A stretch of 64,000 nucleotides of DNA from an uncultured Clostridium sp. Its GTDB lineage: Bacteria > Bacillota > Clostridia > Clostridiales > Clostridiaceae. Below are positions 52,143 to 59,991 of this stretch, one piece after another. The stretch's first letter is position 1; each line of letters starts with the position of its first letter. The translations under genes were made by a program, and so were the position numbers. The stretch is from positions 1 to 64,000 of the forward strand of contig URGW01000016.1 in the NCBI GenBank assembly GCA_900547475.1, in the 5' to 3' direction. The notes beneath the pieces were generated by a model. The model saw only the letters and a program-made list of their open reading frames with translations. It did not search any database and had not been told where the DNA came from.

Positions 52143-53156
52143 TTATATTTCACGCCCTACTGCTGCCGCAATAAGTTTTAAATCTTCCATTAATTTTGAA
52201 AATACATCTGGTTTTAACGATTGTTGTCCATCACATAATGCCTTTTGTGGATCATTATGAACTTCAATTATAAGACCATCAGCACCTACAGCTATTGCCG
52301 CCTTTGATAATGGTTCTACCATCCACCATTTCCCTGCAGAGTGACTTGGATCAATTACTACCGGTAAATGACTTAGTTTTTTAATAGCTGGTACAGCACT
52401 TAAGTCTAAAGTATTTCTAGTGTATGTTTCAAAAGTTCTTATTCCTCTTTCACAAAGAATAACTTGTTCATTACCACCAGCCATAATGTATTCTGCACTC
52501 ATTAATAATTCTTCTATTGTTGCTGATAAGCCTCTCTTTAAAAGTATTGGCTTATTAATTTTACCTAACTCTTTTAACAAATCAAAGTTTTGCATATTTC
52601 TTGCCCCTACTTGAATTATATCAGCTTTTTCAACAAATGTTTCTATATCATATGGTGACATAAGTTCTGTCACTATTGGTAATCCTGTCTTAGCTTTTGC
52701 TTCATTTAATAATTCTAAACCTTCATATTTTAACCCTTGGAAACTATATGGAGAAGTTCTTGGTTTAAATGCCCCACCTCTTAAGAAACTAGCTCCATGC
52801 TTTTTAACCTCATCTGCAACTAACGATATTTGTTCTTTGTTTTCAACTGAACAAGGTCCAGCTATTACTGCAATTTTATTTCCTCCAATAGTATGTCCAT
52901 TTACATCAATCACTGTATTTTCTGGATGAAATAATCTATTTGCTTTTTTAAAAGGCTCTTGAACATGCATTACCCTTTCAACATTAGGATTCGCTTCAAT
53001 AGATGAAGGATCTATTCTTGTTGTGTCTCCAACTAATCCTAATATACTCATCTCTGTACCAATAACTGGATTTACCGTTACACCTAAAGCTTCTAATTCT
53101 CCTGTTAACTTTTTAATTGCTTCATCACTTGTTTTTGGTTTTAATATTACTACCAT
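52143..53156 (-). CDS. aroF: DAHP synthase with N-terminal FL domain (copy 2), first gene of the aro operon
   Basis: This 337-residue isoenzyme has the same architecture as the copy at 44.8 kb: FL regulatory domain (about 1-70), then the barrel with AGPCSVENKEQI, RGGAFKPRTSPYSFQG, QVGARNMQNFDLL and VDPSHSAGKWW. Barrel motifs are nearly unchanged while the N-terminal domains differ more, which suits two isoenzymes with different feedback inhibitors. It is preceded by an aromatic-rich leader ORF and attenuator. AAGGGGGCATT lies before the ATG. Confidence 0.94.
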   Translation of the reverse strand: MVVILKPKTSDEAIKKLTGELEALGVTVNPVIGTEMSILGLVGDTTRIDPSSIEANPNVERVMHVQEPFKKANRLFHPENTVIDVNGHTIGGNKIAVIAGPCSVENKEQISLVADEVKKHGASFLRGGAFKPRTSPYSFQGLKYEGLELLNEAKAKTGLPIVTELMSPYDIETFVEKADIIQVGARNMQNFDLLKELGKINKPILLKRGLSATIEELLMSAEYIMAGGNEQVILCERGIRTFETYTRNTLDLSAVPAIKKLSHLPVVIDPSHSAGKWWMVEPLSKAAIAVGADGLIIEVHNDPQKALCDGQQSLKPDVFSKLMEDLKLIAAAVGREI

Positions 53157-53250
53157 TTTAAATGCCCCCTTAAACTTTAATTTAATAAATTATAGTAAGA
53201 ATAAAATATTTATTATAAATTTTTATTCTTATTACAAAATTCTAACCAAT

Positions 53251-53278
53251 AAAAAAGAGAACCCCAATGAGTTCTCTC
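53251..53278 (-). terminator. Attenuator terminator of the aro operon
   Basis: On the minus strand AGAGAAC (53277-53271) pairs with GTTCTCT (53262-53256) and six T residues follow. ACTCATT (53272-53266) at the inner edge of the 5' arm can instead pair with AATGAGT (53347-53341) inside the leader ORF. AGAGAACCC (53336-53328) can also pair with the 3' arm. The alternatives exclude the terminator. Confidence 0.82.
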
Positions 53279-53311
53279 CTATAAACTATACTTTAAATAC
53301 ACTTTTAGATA

Positions 53312-53467
53312 TTAAGATATATAAAAAGGGTTCTCTAAACACTCATTAGAAAAAGAATTATATTTATTTTTGCAAAAGAAATAGCCAGCGCTAAAATAAT
53401 AGCCCCAGAATATAAAGTAAAAAAATCTATTAAATTTTGCAATTAAATTCTTTTCTAATCCTTTCAT
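53312..53467 (-). CDS. Aromatic-rich leader peptide of the aro operon
   Basis: This 51-codon ORF starts ATG at 53467 with AGAGGT seven bases upstream and ends TAA at 53314-53312. Seventeen of its residues are aromatic: ten Phe, six Tyr, one Trp, clustered in FFYFIFWGYYF and GYFF. It sits between a consensus promoter and the attenuator terminator. A ribosome stalled at the aromatic cluster leaves codons 41-43 (AATGAGT) free to pair with the terminator arm, so aro genes are read when Phe, Tyr or Trp is scarce. A ribosome reaching the stop covers that segment and termination follows. A stable small membrane protein is an alternative reading. Confidence 0.8.
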   Translation of the reverse strand: MKGLEKNLIAKFNRFFYFIFWGYYFSAGYFFCKNKYNSFSNECLENPFYIS

Positions 53468-53509
53468 AATATATACCTCTTTTAATTTTCAGTAATTTAC
53501 TTTTTCTTT

Positions 53510-53538
53510 ATTTTAACCATATTTAACCACTTTGTCAA
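53510..53538 (-). promoter_or_regulatory. Promoter of the aro operon
   Basis: Consensus TTGACA (53538-53533), 17-base spacer, TAAAAT (53515-53510). Transcription would start about 36 bases before the leader ATG. Confidence 0.8.
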
Positions 53539-53574
53539 TCTTTTTACATATCATTCCTCTTATTTTATATAATT

Positions 53575-55002
53575 CTATAGAATTGGTGCCAGTAATCTTA
53601 TTAATGACTCTTTAATCTTTAAACTTCTAGACCTTTTATAATATTCTTCTTTTGTAACTAATTTAGACTTTAATTGATCATCTAAAAATATTTTTTCTTG
53701 CTCTTTAGCTATTATTTCATTATAAATAAATGCATTTACCTCAAAATTTAATTTAAAACTTCTTATATCTAAATTTGCAGTTCCAATGCTACACACTTCT
53801 CCATCTGCTACAATTGTTTTAGAATGGATAAATCCATTACCATAGCGATATATTTTTATTCCATATTCCATTAGTAATCCTATATTAGCACTTAATATCC
53901 ATTCCATAAAAAAATGATCTGGAGCTCCTGGAACTATAATTCTAACATCAACTCCTGAAAGAGCTGATATTTTTAAAGCTTCCATCATTGGACTATCTGG
54001 TACCAAATATGGAGTTTGAATATAAACATAATTTTTTGCATTATTTATAATTTTCATATAAGAATTTTTAATATATTCTTCCATATGATCTGGTCCAGAA
54101 GATACTATTTGCATACCTACACTACCTACTACTTCTGGATTTGGAAAATACATTGACATATTTCCCATATTTTCATCTGCAGCATAATCCCAATCCAATA
54201 TAAATCTCTTATTTAATTCATTAACTGCCTCACCTTTAACTCTAATATGAGTATCTCTCCAAAATTTGAATTGCTTTCCTTTATTAACATACTCATTTCC
54301 AACATTAAATCCACCAACATACCCTATTTTACCATCGATAACAACTATTTTTCTATGATTTCTGTAATTAATACGTGTATTAATATGTGGCAAAACTCCT
54401 GGAAAAAATATAGCCATCTTTATCCCATAAGATTCGATTTCCTTAATTATTTTTTTAGTAATTCGCTTTGACCCCATACCATCTATGACTAATCTTACTT
54501 CTACTCCATCTTTAGTCTTTTCATGTAATTCTCTTATCAATGCTTTTCCTAAATCATCATATCTAAAAATATAATATTCTATATGTATAAAGCTTTTAGC
54601 AGCCCTAATATCATTAAATAAATCTCTAAATTTATCTTCTCCATTAATATATGTTTTTACTTCATTACCAGTAGTATAAATTGCACCAGAATGATTATAA
54701 TTCATTAAAATCAAATCTTCATAATTCTCATTAATTTCACTATCAAAATTAGGTAGTTCACGATTGCTTATTAACTTATACCTTTTAATTTTATCTGCAA
54801 GCTTTTTTTCTCTAAATATTTTTTGTCTACTCAAGTTTTGCCCTAATAATAAATATAGAATAAGCCCTATACCCGGTAATACAATTAGTATTATCAACCA
54901 AGCCCATGTTGTTGTTGGTTCTTTTCTTTCAATAAATATTAATGATAGCGCAGACAATAAATTTAATAAAAAAAACATTGTTATTAATACTATATATGCC
55001 AT
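53575..55002 (-). CDS. cls: Cardiolipin synthase
   Basis: This 475-residue membrane enzyme makes cardiolipin from two phosphatidylglycerols. Two N-terminal helices (about 1-55, with WAWLIILIVLPGIGLILYLL) precede two phospholipase-D domains. HKD motifs are NYRNHRKIVVIDGKIGYVGG (about 215-235) and FIHSKTIVADGEVCSIGTAN (about 390-410). Length is normal. It lies 37 bases upstream of the aro promoter on the same strand and no terminator is obvious between them. AAGGAATTAATGATTT precedes the ATG. Confidence 0.95.
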   Translation of the reverse strand: MAYIVLITMFFLLNLLSALSLIFIERKEPTTTWAWLIILIVLPGIGLILYLLLGQNLSRQKIFREKKLADKIKRYKLISNRELPNFDSEINENYEDLILMNYNHSGAIYTTGNEVKTYINGEDKFRDLFNDIRAAKSFIHIEYYIFRYDDLGKALIRELHEKTKDGVEVRLVIDGMGSKRITKKIIKEIESYGIKMAIFFPGVLPHINTRINYRNHRKIVVIDGKIGYVGGFNVGNEYVNKGKQFKFWRDTHIRVKGEAVNELNKRFILDWDYAADENMGNMSMYFPNPEVVGSVGMQIVSSGPDHMEEYIKNSYMKIINNAKNYVYIQTPYLVPDSPMMEALKISALSGVDVRIIVPGAPDHFFMEWILSANIGLLMEYGIKIYRYGNGFIHSKTIVADGEVCSIGTANLDIRSFKLNFEVNAFIYNEIIAKEQEKIFLDDQLKSKLVTKEEYYKRSRSLKIKESLIRLLAPIL

Positions 55003-55080
55003 AAATCATTAATTCCTTTCAAGTATTAGCTATTTATTATTATACATCAATAAAGTATTAATTAATACTTCTAAGTAAAT

Positions 55081-55130
55081 TCTATATTAAAAAGAACCAT
55101 GCCTCATAGCATGGTTCTTTTTAATATAGA
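55081..55130. terminator. Perfect 22-base-arm terminator after the rubrerythrin pair
   Basis: Arms 55081-55102 and 55109-55130 are exact reverse complements around CTCATA. The GC core is AGAACCATGC/GCATGGTTCT, followed by TTTTT. It works for the minus-strand rubrerythrin transcript and would also stop plus-strand transcription. Confidence 0.9.
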
Positions 55131-55141
55131 ACTTTTAGATA

Positions 55142-55684
55142 TTAAGCAAAATATCTCTTTAATAATCCTTCGAAAGCTTTTCCGTGTCTAGCTTCATCTT
55201 TGCACATTTCATGAACTGTGTCATGGATTGCATCTAAGTTTAATTGTTTAGCTAATGTAGCTAAATCTTTCTTACCTTGAGTTGCCCCGTGTTCTGCTGC
55301 TACTCTAGCTTCTAAGTTAGCTTTTGTATCAGCAACAACTACTTCTCCTAATAATTCAGCGAATTTTGCAGCGTGTTCTGCTTCTTCAATTGCTATTCTC
55401 TTGTAAGCTTCAGCAACTTCTGGGAAGCCTTCTCTATCAGCTTGTCTTGACATTGCTAAGTACATTCCTACTTCTGTACATTCTCCAACAAAGTTAGCTC
55501 TTAATCCTTCGATTACTCTTTCATCTACACCTTGAGCAACTCCGATTCTGTGCTCATCAGCATATACTAATTCTCCTGCTTGTTCTACGAACTTATCAGC
55601 TCCAACATGGCATAATGGACATTCTGCTGGTGCAGCTTCTCCTTCATGAACATATCCACATACTGTACATACAAATTTCTTCAT
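55142..55684 (-). CDS. Reverse rubrerythrin, copy 1
   Basis: This 180-residue non-haem iron protein has rubredoxin first (about 1-38, CTVCGYVHEG and CPLCHVG) and a diiron four-helix bundle after (about 45-180, EC-TEVG then EEAEHAAKFAE and KDEARHGKAFEG). That order is the reverse of classical rubrerythrin, as in the well-known clostridial oxygen- and peroxide-reducing pair. It reduces H2O2 or O2 using NADH-linked electron carriers. It differs from the next gene by a single residue (Ala at 17, Thr in the other). Confidence 0.95.
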   Translation of the reverse strand: MKKFVCTVCGYVHEGEAAPAECPLCHVGADKFVEQAGELVYADEHRIGVAQGVDERVIEGLRANFVGECTEVGMYLAMSRQADREGFPEVAEAYKRIAIEEAEHAAKFAELLGEVVVADTKANLEARVAAEHGATQGKKDLATLAKQLNLDAIHDTVHEMCKDEARHGKAFEGLLKRYFA

Positions 55685-55746
55685 AGTTAAATCCTCCTAA
55701 ACTTTCATATTATTCTTGTATTTTCTATAATACTTTTTTATTATAT

Positions 55747-55781
55747 ACTACAAAAGTACAAGCTTCTATACTTTTGTAGTA
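55747..55781. repeat. Inverted repeat between the two rubrerythrin genes
   Basis: TACTACAAAAGTA (55747-55759) and TACTTTTGTAGTA (55769-55781) form a perfect 13-base stem with a nine-base loop. No T-run follows on the minus strand, so it may stabilise or process the mRNA rather than terminate. Confidence 0.5.
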
Positions 55782-55807
55782 ATTTTAACTTTAAACTTCT
55801 TTAAATT

Positions 55808-56350
55808 CTAAGCAAAATATCTCTTTAATAATCCTTCGAAAGCTTTTCCGTGTCTAGCCTCATCTTTACACATTTCATGAACTGTGTCATGGATTGCATC
55901 TAAGTTTAATTGTTTAGCTAATGTAGCTAAATCTTTCTTACCTTGAGTTGCCCCGTGTTCTGCTGCTACTCTAGCTTCTAAGTTAGCTTTTGTATCAGCA
56001 ACAACTACTTCTCCTAATAATTCAGCGAATTTTGCAGCGTGTTCTGCTTCTTCAATTGCTATTCTCTTGTAAGCTTCAGCAACTTCTGGGAAGCCTTCTC
56101 TATCAGCTTGTCTTGACATTGCTAAGTACATTCCTACTTCTGTACATTCTCCAACAAAGTTAGCTCTTAATCCTTCGATTACTCTTTCATCTACACCTTG
56201 AGCAACTCCGATTCTGTGCTCATCAGCATATACTAATTCTCCTGCTTGTTCTACGAACTTATCAGCTCCAACATGGCATAATGGACATTCTGCTGGTGCA
56301 GTTTCTCCTTCATGAACATATCCACATACTGTACATACAAATTTCTTCAT
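55808..56350 (-). CDS. Reverse rubrerythrin, copy 2 (promoter-proximal)
   Basis: This 180-residue protein matches copy 1 except for Thr17. The DNA is nearly identical too: by eye I find only three base differences over the coding region, two silent. Such identity points to very recent duplication or gene conversion. It has its own AGGAGG and is first after a promoter carrying AT-rich PerR-like symmetry. Together the pair should give high-dose protection against oxygen and peroxide. Confidence 0.95.
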   Translation of the reverse strand: MKKFVCTVCGYVHEGETAPAECPLCHVGADKFVEQAGELVYADEHRIGVAQGVDERVIEGLRANFVGECTEVGMYLAMSRQADREGFPEVAEAYKRIAIEEAEHAAKFAELLGEVVVADTKANLEARVAAEHGATQGKKDLATLAKQLNLDAIHDTVHEMCKDEARHGKAFEGLLKRYFA

Positions 56351-56448
56351 AATTTCATTCCTCCTAAAATTCTTCTATAATATATTTCATTTTATTAACT
56401 TCTTACTTATTATTTTTATGATTCCTTTCGAATCACCTTACATATATT

Positions 56449-56476
56449 ATTATATAATAATAATTATTAATTACAA
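56449..56476 (-). promoter_or_regulatory. Promoter of the rubrerythrin pair, possible PerR site
   Basis: TTGTAA (56476-56471), 16-base spacer, TATAAT (56454-56449). The spacer reads TTAATAATTATTATTA, resembling the 7-1-7 PerR box TTATAATNATTATAA. PerR control of reverse rubrerythrins is established in Clostridium; binding here is inferred. Confidence 0.55.
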
Positions 56477-56507
56477 GTCTTTTTTCAAAAAAATTTTTAA
56501 AAATTTT

Positions 56508-56532
56508 CTAATTGATAATATATATCAATTAG
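56508..56532. promoter_or_regulatory. Perfect 25-bp palindrome upstream of the rubrerythrin promoter
   Basis: CTAATTGATA (56508-56517) and TATCAATTAG (56523-56532) surround ATATA. A further TTATCA-TT-TGATAA dyad lies at 56572-56585, sharing the TGATA/TATCA core. Both stand upstream of the rubrerythrin -35 and downstream of the histidine kinase terminator, so they suit a regulator of the rubrerythrin promoter. The rest of 56351-56655 shows nothing else apart from a GATTC/GAATC stem near 56421-56435 in the leader. Confidence 0.45.
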
Positions 56533-56595
56533 CATTATAGCTTACTTCGCTTTTTCTCTAACATATACTGATTATCATTTGATAATTGTATGTAG

Positions 56596-56630
56596 AAAAA
56601 AGAGTTATATCAAAAGATACAACTCTTTTT
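56596..56630 (-). terminator. Terminator of the two-component operon at 56.6-59.6 kb
   Basis: AAAAAGAGTT and AACTCTTTTT with TATC/GATA inside form a symmetric stem 25 bases after the kinase stop. Confidence 0.85.
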
Positions 56631-56655
56631 AACTTCTTTATCTACTATAAAAATT

Positions 56656-58953
56656 TTATTTCAATTTTATTATAGATTTAAATAAGTCTCCATCAGCTTC
56701 AATTTTAAAGCTTCCATTATGAAGTTCTACTATACTTTTAGCAATAGCAAGACCCAATCCAGAACCTTCTGTACTTCTTGATGCATCTCCACGTTTAAAT
56801 CTATTAGTTATTTCATTTGTATCAAAACTTAATTCATAAGCTGATATATTCTTCATAACTATAATTACTTCATCATTTTCTTTAAACATATCAATATATA
56901 CTCTTGTATTACTTAAAGAATACTTAACTATATTAGAAATAAGATTTTCAAACACTCTATATAATCTCTTTCCATCTCCATCGATGAATATCTTATCATC
57001 AGGAATATTTAGTTTTACTTCTAATCTGTTATCCTTAAATCTTTCATCATTTTCACCTAAAGCTTGTTTTAATAACTGTCCAATATCTATTCTAGAAATA
57101 TTAAGCTCCATTGCTCCACTAGCAGCTTTAGATGCCTCAAATAAATCTTCTATTAATACCTTAAGCCTTTGAGACTTTTTATCTAATATATTTACATAAT
57201 CTCTAGCATTTTCTGGCTCAATATTTTCTCTCTTTAACAAATCAATATAGTTAATAATTGAAGTTAATGGAGTCTTTAAATCGTGAGATACATTAGTTAT
57301 AAGCTCAGTTTTCATATTTTCACTCTTCATCTCATTTTCAACAGACTTCTTCAACCCATCTTTTATATTATTTATATCATGTGCCAATTCTCTAAGATGC
57401 CCTCTACCCTTTTCATCAATCTTATAATTTAATTTTCCTTCTGCTGCCGCCTTAGCTCCAACCATTATTTTATCTAAATAAACTAAATCCTTAATTAGCA
57501 TTACAATATATATAATTGTTAATACTAATCCTACTGCTAATCCAATTGGCCATATCCATAACCATGCTGATAAGAACAATAATGCTAATCCACTCAATAT
57601 ATATAAAGCTATCATTATTACAAATGTTCTTATTATAGATCCTCTATTCATTACATCACTTAAATAATTCCAAATTTTAATTGTGATATTATTTTTAAAT
57701 AATGTTCCTTCATTATACTTAGAAATTATTATCCTAATTAATAAGTAATAAATAACAACTACTATAATTCCCCAAATTATTGAACTAAAATTTAGTCTTC
57801 TTATATAATTATTTGAATTATTATATATCCTTAATCCATTATTCCATATTATCCATGCTAACATTGCTACACCTATGTTATATTCAATAGGATAAACTTT
57901 AAATTTATTTACTATACCTTCTATTAATAATGATTTTTTATTATTTTTAGCTAAATATAATATACAAACAATTAATAAAATAAAAAATACTATAAATAAG
58001 ATACAACTTAAATAGAAGCTATTTACATTTTTCTGTACCTCAATAAAACTTTCATAAACTACATCCCCTGATTGAAGCTCTGTAGGCATCCATATATAGA
58101 GAGTTAAATTATGTTTCTCTTCACTATTATAATTAATTTCTGTAGAAATATATCCAAAAAATCTAGATCCATAACTATAATTATCAATAAACTTAGTTAA
58201 GGCATTATTTCTTTTTATTTCCTTACCATTAACATATATCTTTTCTATTAAATTTCCATTATAATCAATATTTATTTCTTTAAAATATCTACTGCTATCT
58301 TTTTTAATAGCATCAACCTCTATTTCGTCTCCACCAATCCAAATATCATTTAACTTATCATAAGCTCTAAAGTTTAAGTTAACATAAGATTTTATTTTAT
58401 TATTTAAATCCCTTGCACTATTACTTTTTCTATTTAAAACATACTCTGTCATTTCTTCATCACTTAAAGTATATTTTTCATTAACTTTTTCTCTTTCCTC
58501 ATTTAAAATCTTTTCTTGTTGCTCATAAGTTAAATTATTAAAACTACTATCATTATATTTATCATTTCTGTATTCTTCATATTCATTATCTGCTTTGCTT
58601 TGTAATTCAGCCTTACATATTTGTATATCATTTTGAGTAATATTATTTTTATCATCAGTATAAGTAGATGATTTATAATATAGTGAGTAGTTTTGTGCTA
58701 GATTAGTATAATCATATATTTTTTCAGCTACTTGAGTTTGCGTATATATTCTGTCTGGTATAACATATATTAAATTATCCTTAACTTCTAATCCCGATAA
58801 AATTGTAATTACTAATGTTATAACTGTTAAAATATAAATTATAAACTTCGTATTCGTATTATTTTTAAATGACTTTTTAATATTATTTTTTTCTTTTTTT
58901 ATATCTGATTTGCTTTCTTTTTCTTTATTAATACTTTTCGATTTTGTATCCAA
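56656..58953 (-). CDS. Large multi-helix sensor histidine kinase
   Basis: This 765-residue kinase has a first membrane helix at about 34-52 and a polar outside domain of about 250 residues (55-305). About six more helices follow (310-490), then a HAMP-like segment and HisKA with NVSHDLKTPLTSIINYIDLL. The HATPase domain has N-box FENLISNIVKYS, a less standard G1, and G2 GSGLGLAIAKSIVEL. The start is TTG at 58953, overlapping the end of the regulator gene by 26 bases; a start further in cannot be excluded. Paired with an OmpR-type regulator; the stimulus is probably envelope-related but unknown. Confidence 0.85.
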   Translation of the reverse strand: MDTKSKSINKEKESKSDIKKEKNNIKKSFKNNTNTKFIIYILTVITLVITILSGLEVKDNLIYVIPDRIYTQTQVAEKIYDYTNLAQNYSLYYKSSTYTDDKNNITQNDIQICKAELQSKADNEYEEYRNDKYNDSSFNNLTYEQQEKILNEEREKVNEKYTLSDEEMTEYVLNRKSNSARDLNNKIKSYVNLNFRAYDKLNDIWIGGDEIEVDAIKKDSSRYFKEINIDYNGNLIEKIYVNGKEIKRNNALTKFIDNYSYGSRFFGYISTEINYNSEEKHNLTLYIWMPTELQSGDVVYESFIEVQKNVNSFYLSCILFIVFFILLIVCILYLAKNNKKSLLIEGIVNKFKVYPIEYNIGVAMLAWIIWNNGLRIYNNSNNYIRRLNFSSIIWGIIVVVIYYLLIRIIISKYNEGTLFKNNITIKIWNYLSDVMNRGSIIRTFVIMIALYILSGLALLFLSAWLWIWPIGLAVGLVLTIIYIVMLIKDLVYLDKIMVGAKAAAEGKLNYKIDEKGRGHLRELAHDINNIKDGLKKSVENEMKSENMKTELITNVSHDLKTPLTSIINYIDLLKRENIEPENARDYVNILDKKSQRLKVLIEDLFEASKAASGAMELNISRIDIGQLLKQALGENDERFKDNRLEVKLNIPDDKIFIDGDGKRLYRVFENLISNIVKYSLSNTRVYIDMFKENDEVIIVMKNISAYELSFDTNEITNRFKRGDASRSTEGSGLGLAIAKSIVELHNGSFKIEADGDLFKSIIKLK

Positions 58954-59638
58954 TTCCCCACACCACCTTTAAATATTTAGGTTCCTTAGGATTAATTTCA
59001 ATCTTCTCCCTGATCCTTCTTATATGCACTGCCACAGTATTTTCTGCATTATAACTTGGCTCTTTCCAAACTTTTTCATAAATTTCATCTATAGAAAATA
59101 CCCTGCCTTGATTTTTAAGCAATAACTCCAATATTCCAAATTCAGTTGCTGTAAGTTTTATCATTTCTCCATCAACTAAAACTTCTTTAGTATCTTGATT
59201 TAAAGAAAGTCCCCCACTGCTTATTATTGATGTAGTTTCATCTTTATTTTGCATACTATAATTTCCAAAGACAGTATATCTTCTTAATTGTGATTTAACT
59301 CTCGCTATAAGTTCTAATGGGTTAAATGGTTTAGTTATATAATCATCTGCTCCCATATTAAGACCTAATATTTTATCTGTATCTTCTGACTTTGCTGAAA
59401 TTAAAATAATAGGTATATTTTTTTCCTGTCTTATCTTCATTGTTGTTCTTAACCCATCCATCTTCGGCATCATGATATCCATTAAGATAAGGTGAATATC
59501 CTTTTCCATTAAAGCTTCTAATGCCTCTATCCCATCATAAGCCTTAATTACATTAATTCCTTCATTTCTTAAATATATATCAATCGCATCAACAATTTCC
59601 TTATCATCATCTACCACTAAAACATTATTTTTTATCAT
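58928..59638 (-). CDS. OmpR-family response regulator
   Basis: This 236-residue regulator has a receiver domain (about 1-120: acidic DDDKE, phospho-Asp in LILMDIMMPK, Thr/Ser in IILISAKS, Lys in YITKPFN) and a winged-helix effector domain (about 138-236, ending VWGIGYKIEKY). The gene order regulator-kinase and overlap show one unit. Direct repeats with RNA-like symmetry lie in its upstream region, beyond 59760. Confidence 0.92.
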   Translation of the reverse strand: MIKNNVLVVDDDKEIVDAIDIYLRNEGINVIKAYDGIEALEALMEKDIHLILMDIMMPKMDGLRTTMKIRQEKNIPIILISAKSEDTDKILGLNMGADDYITKPFNPLELIARVKSQLRRYTVFGNYSMQNKDETTSIISSGGLSLNQDTKEVLVDGEMIKLTATEFGILELLLKNQGRVFSIDEIYEKVWKEPSYNAENTVAVHIRRIREKIEINPKEPKYLKVVWGIGYKIEKY

Positions 59639-59762
59639 TTATCTAAACACACTCCCTTCACATTGTATTATTATACCATGGCAATTAATTTATATTTATA
59701 TACTAACAAAGAAGTCTTACAAAAAATTTATCATATTTATTAAAATTTTCTTAAGTGAGATT

Positions 59763-59931
59763 CTAAATCTTTGATTTAGTTAATCGAACTTACACCTACG
59801 ATCACCAGTGAGTAGGTGTTTCCTTCTAACTTTATTCTTTGATTTAGTTAATCGAACTTATTCAACAACCGAAGAGAGTCGAGTTTCCTTTTTACCATCC
59901 AAATTTTTAATTTGGTTAGGTGAACTTATTA
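59763..59931. repeat. Tandem array of structured repeat units (three, last partial)
   Basis: TTTGATTTAGTTAATCGAAC recurs at about 59770 and 59838 (68-base period), and a divergent third copy, AATTTGGTTAGGTGAAC, at about 59909. Each begins within a small stem (CTAAATC/GATTTAG in unit 1; CCAAAT/ATTTGG in unit 3, with matched changes). Between them lie variable hairpins: CACCTAC/GTAGGTG around a 12-base loop in unit 1, and a weaker TTCAAC/GTCGAG pair around CCGAAGAGA in unit 2. Both end GTTTCCTT, then a TCTAAC or TTTACC word that could close on GTTA. This is not a CRISPR by spacing or repeat quality; it resembles a repeated structured RNA or mobile hairpin family. Confidence 0.6.
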
Positions 59932-59944
59932 ATATAATAAAATA

Positions 59945-59990
59945 CAAAAAAAAGCTAGTAATACTTCTATTTGTATTACTAACTTTTAAA
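59945..59990 (-). terminator. Terminator of the nucleoside transporter gene
   Basis: AGTAATAC and GTATTACT form a stem with an eight-base loop; a run of eight T residues follows on the minus strand. Confidence 0.85.
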
Positions 59991-59991
59991 A

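Noticed and set aside
59763..59931. CRISPR array
   Set aside because: Only two good repeats and one degenerate copy; the segments between them are hairpins with shared ends, not unique spacers, and no cas genes are near.
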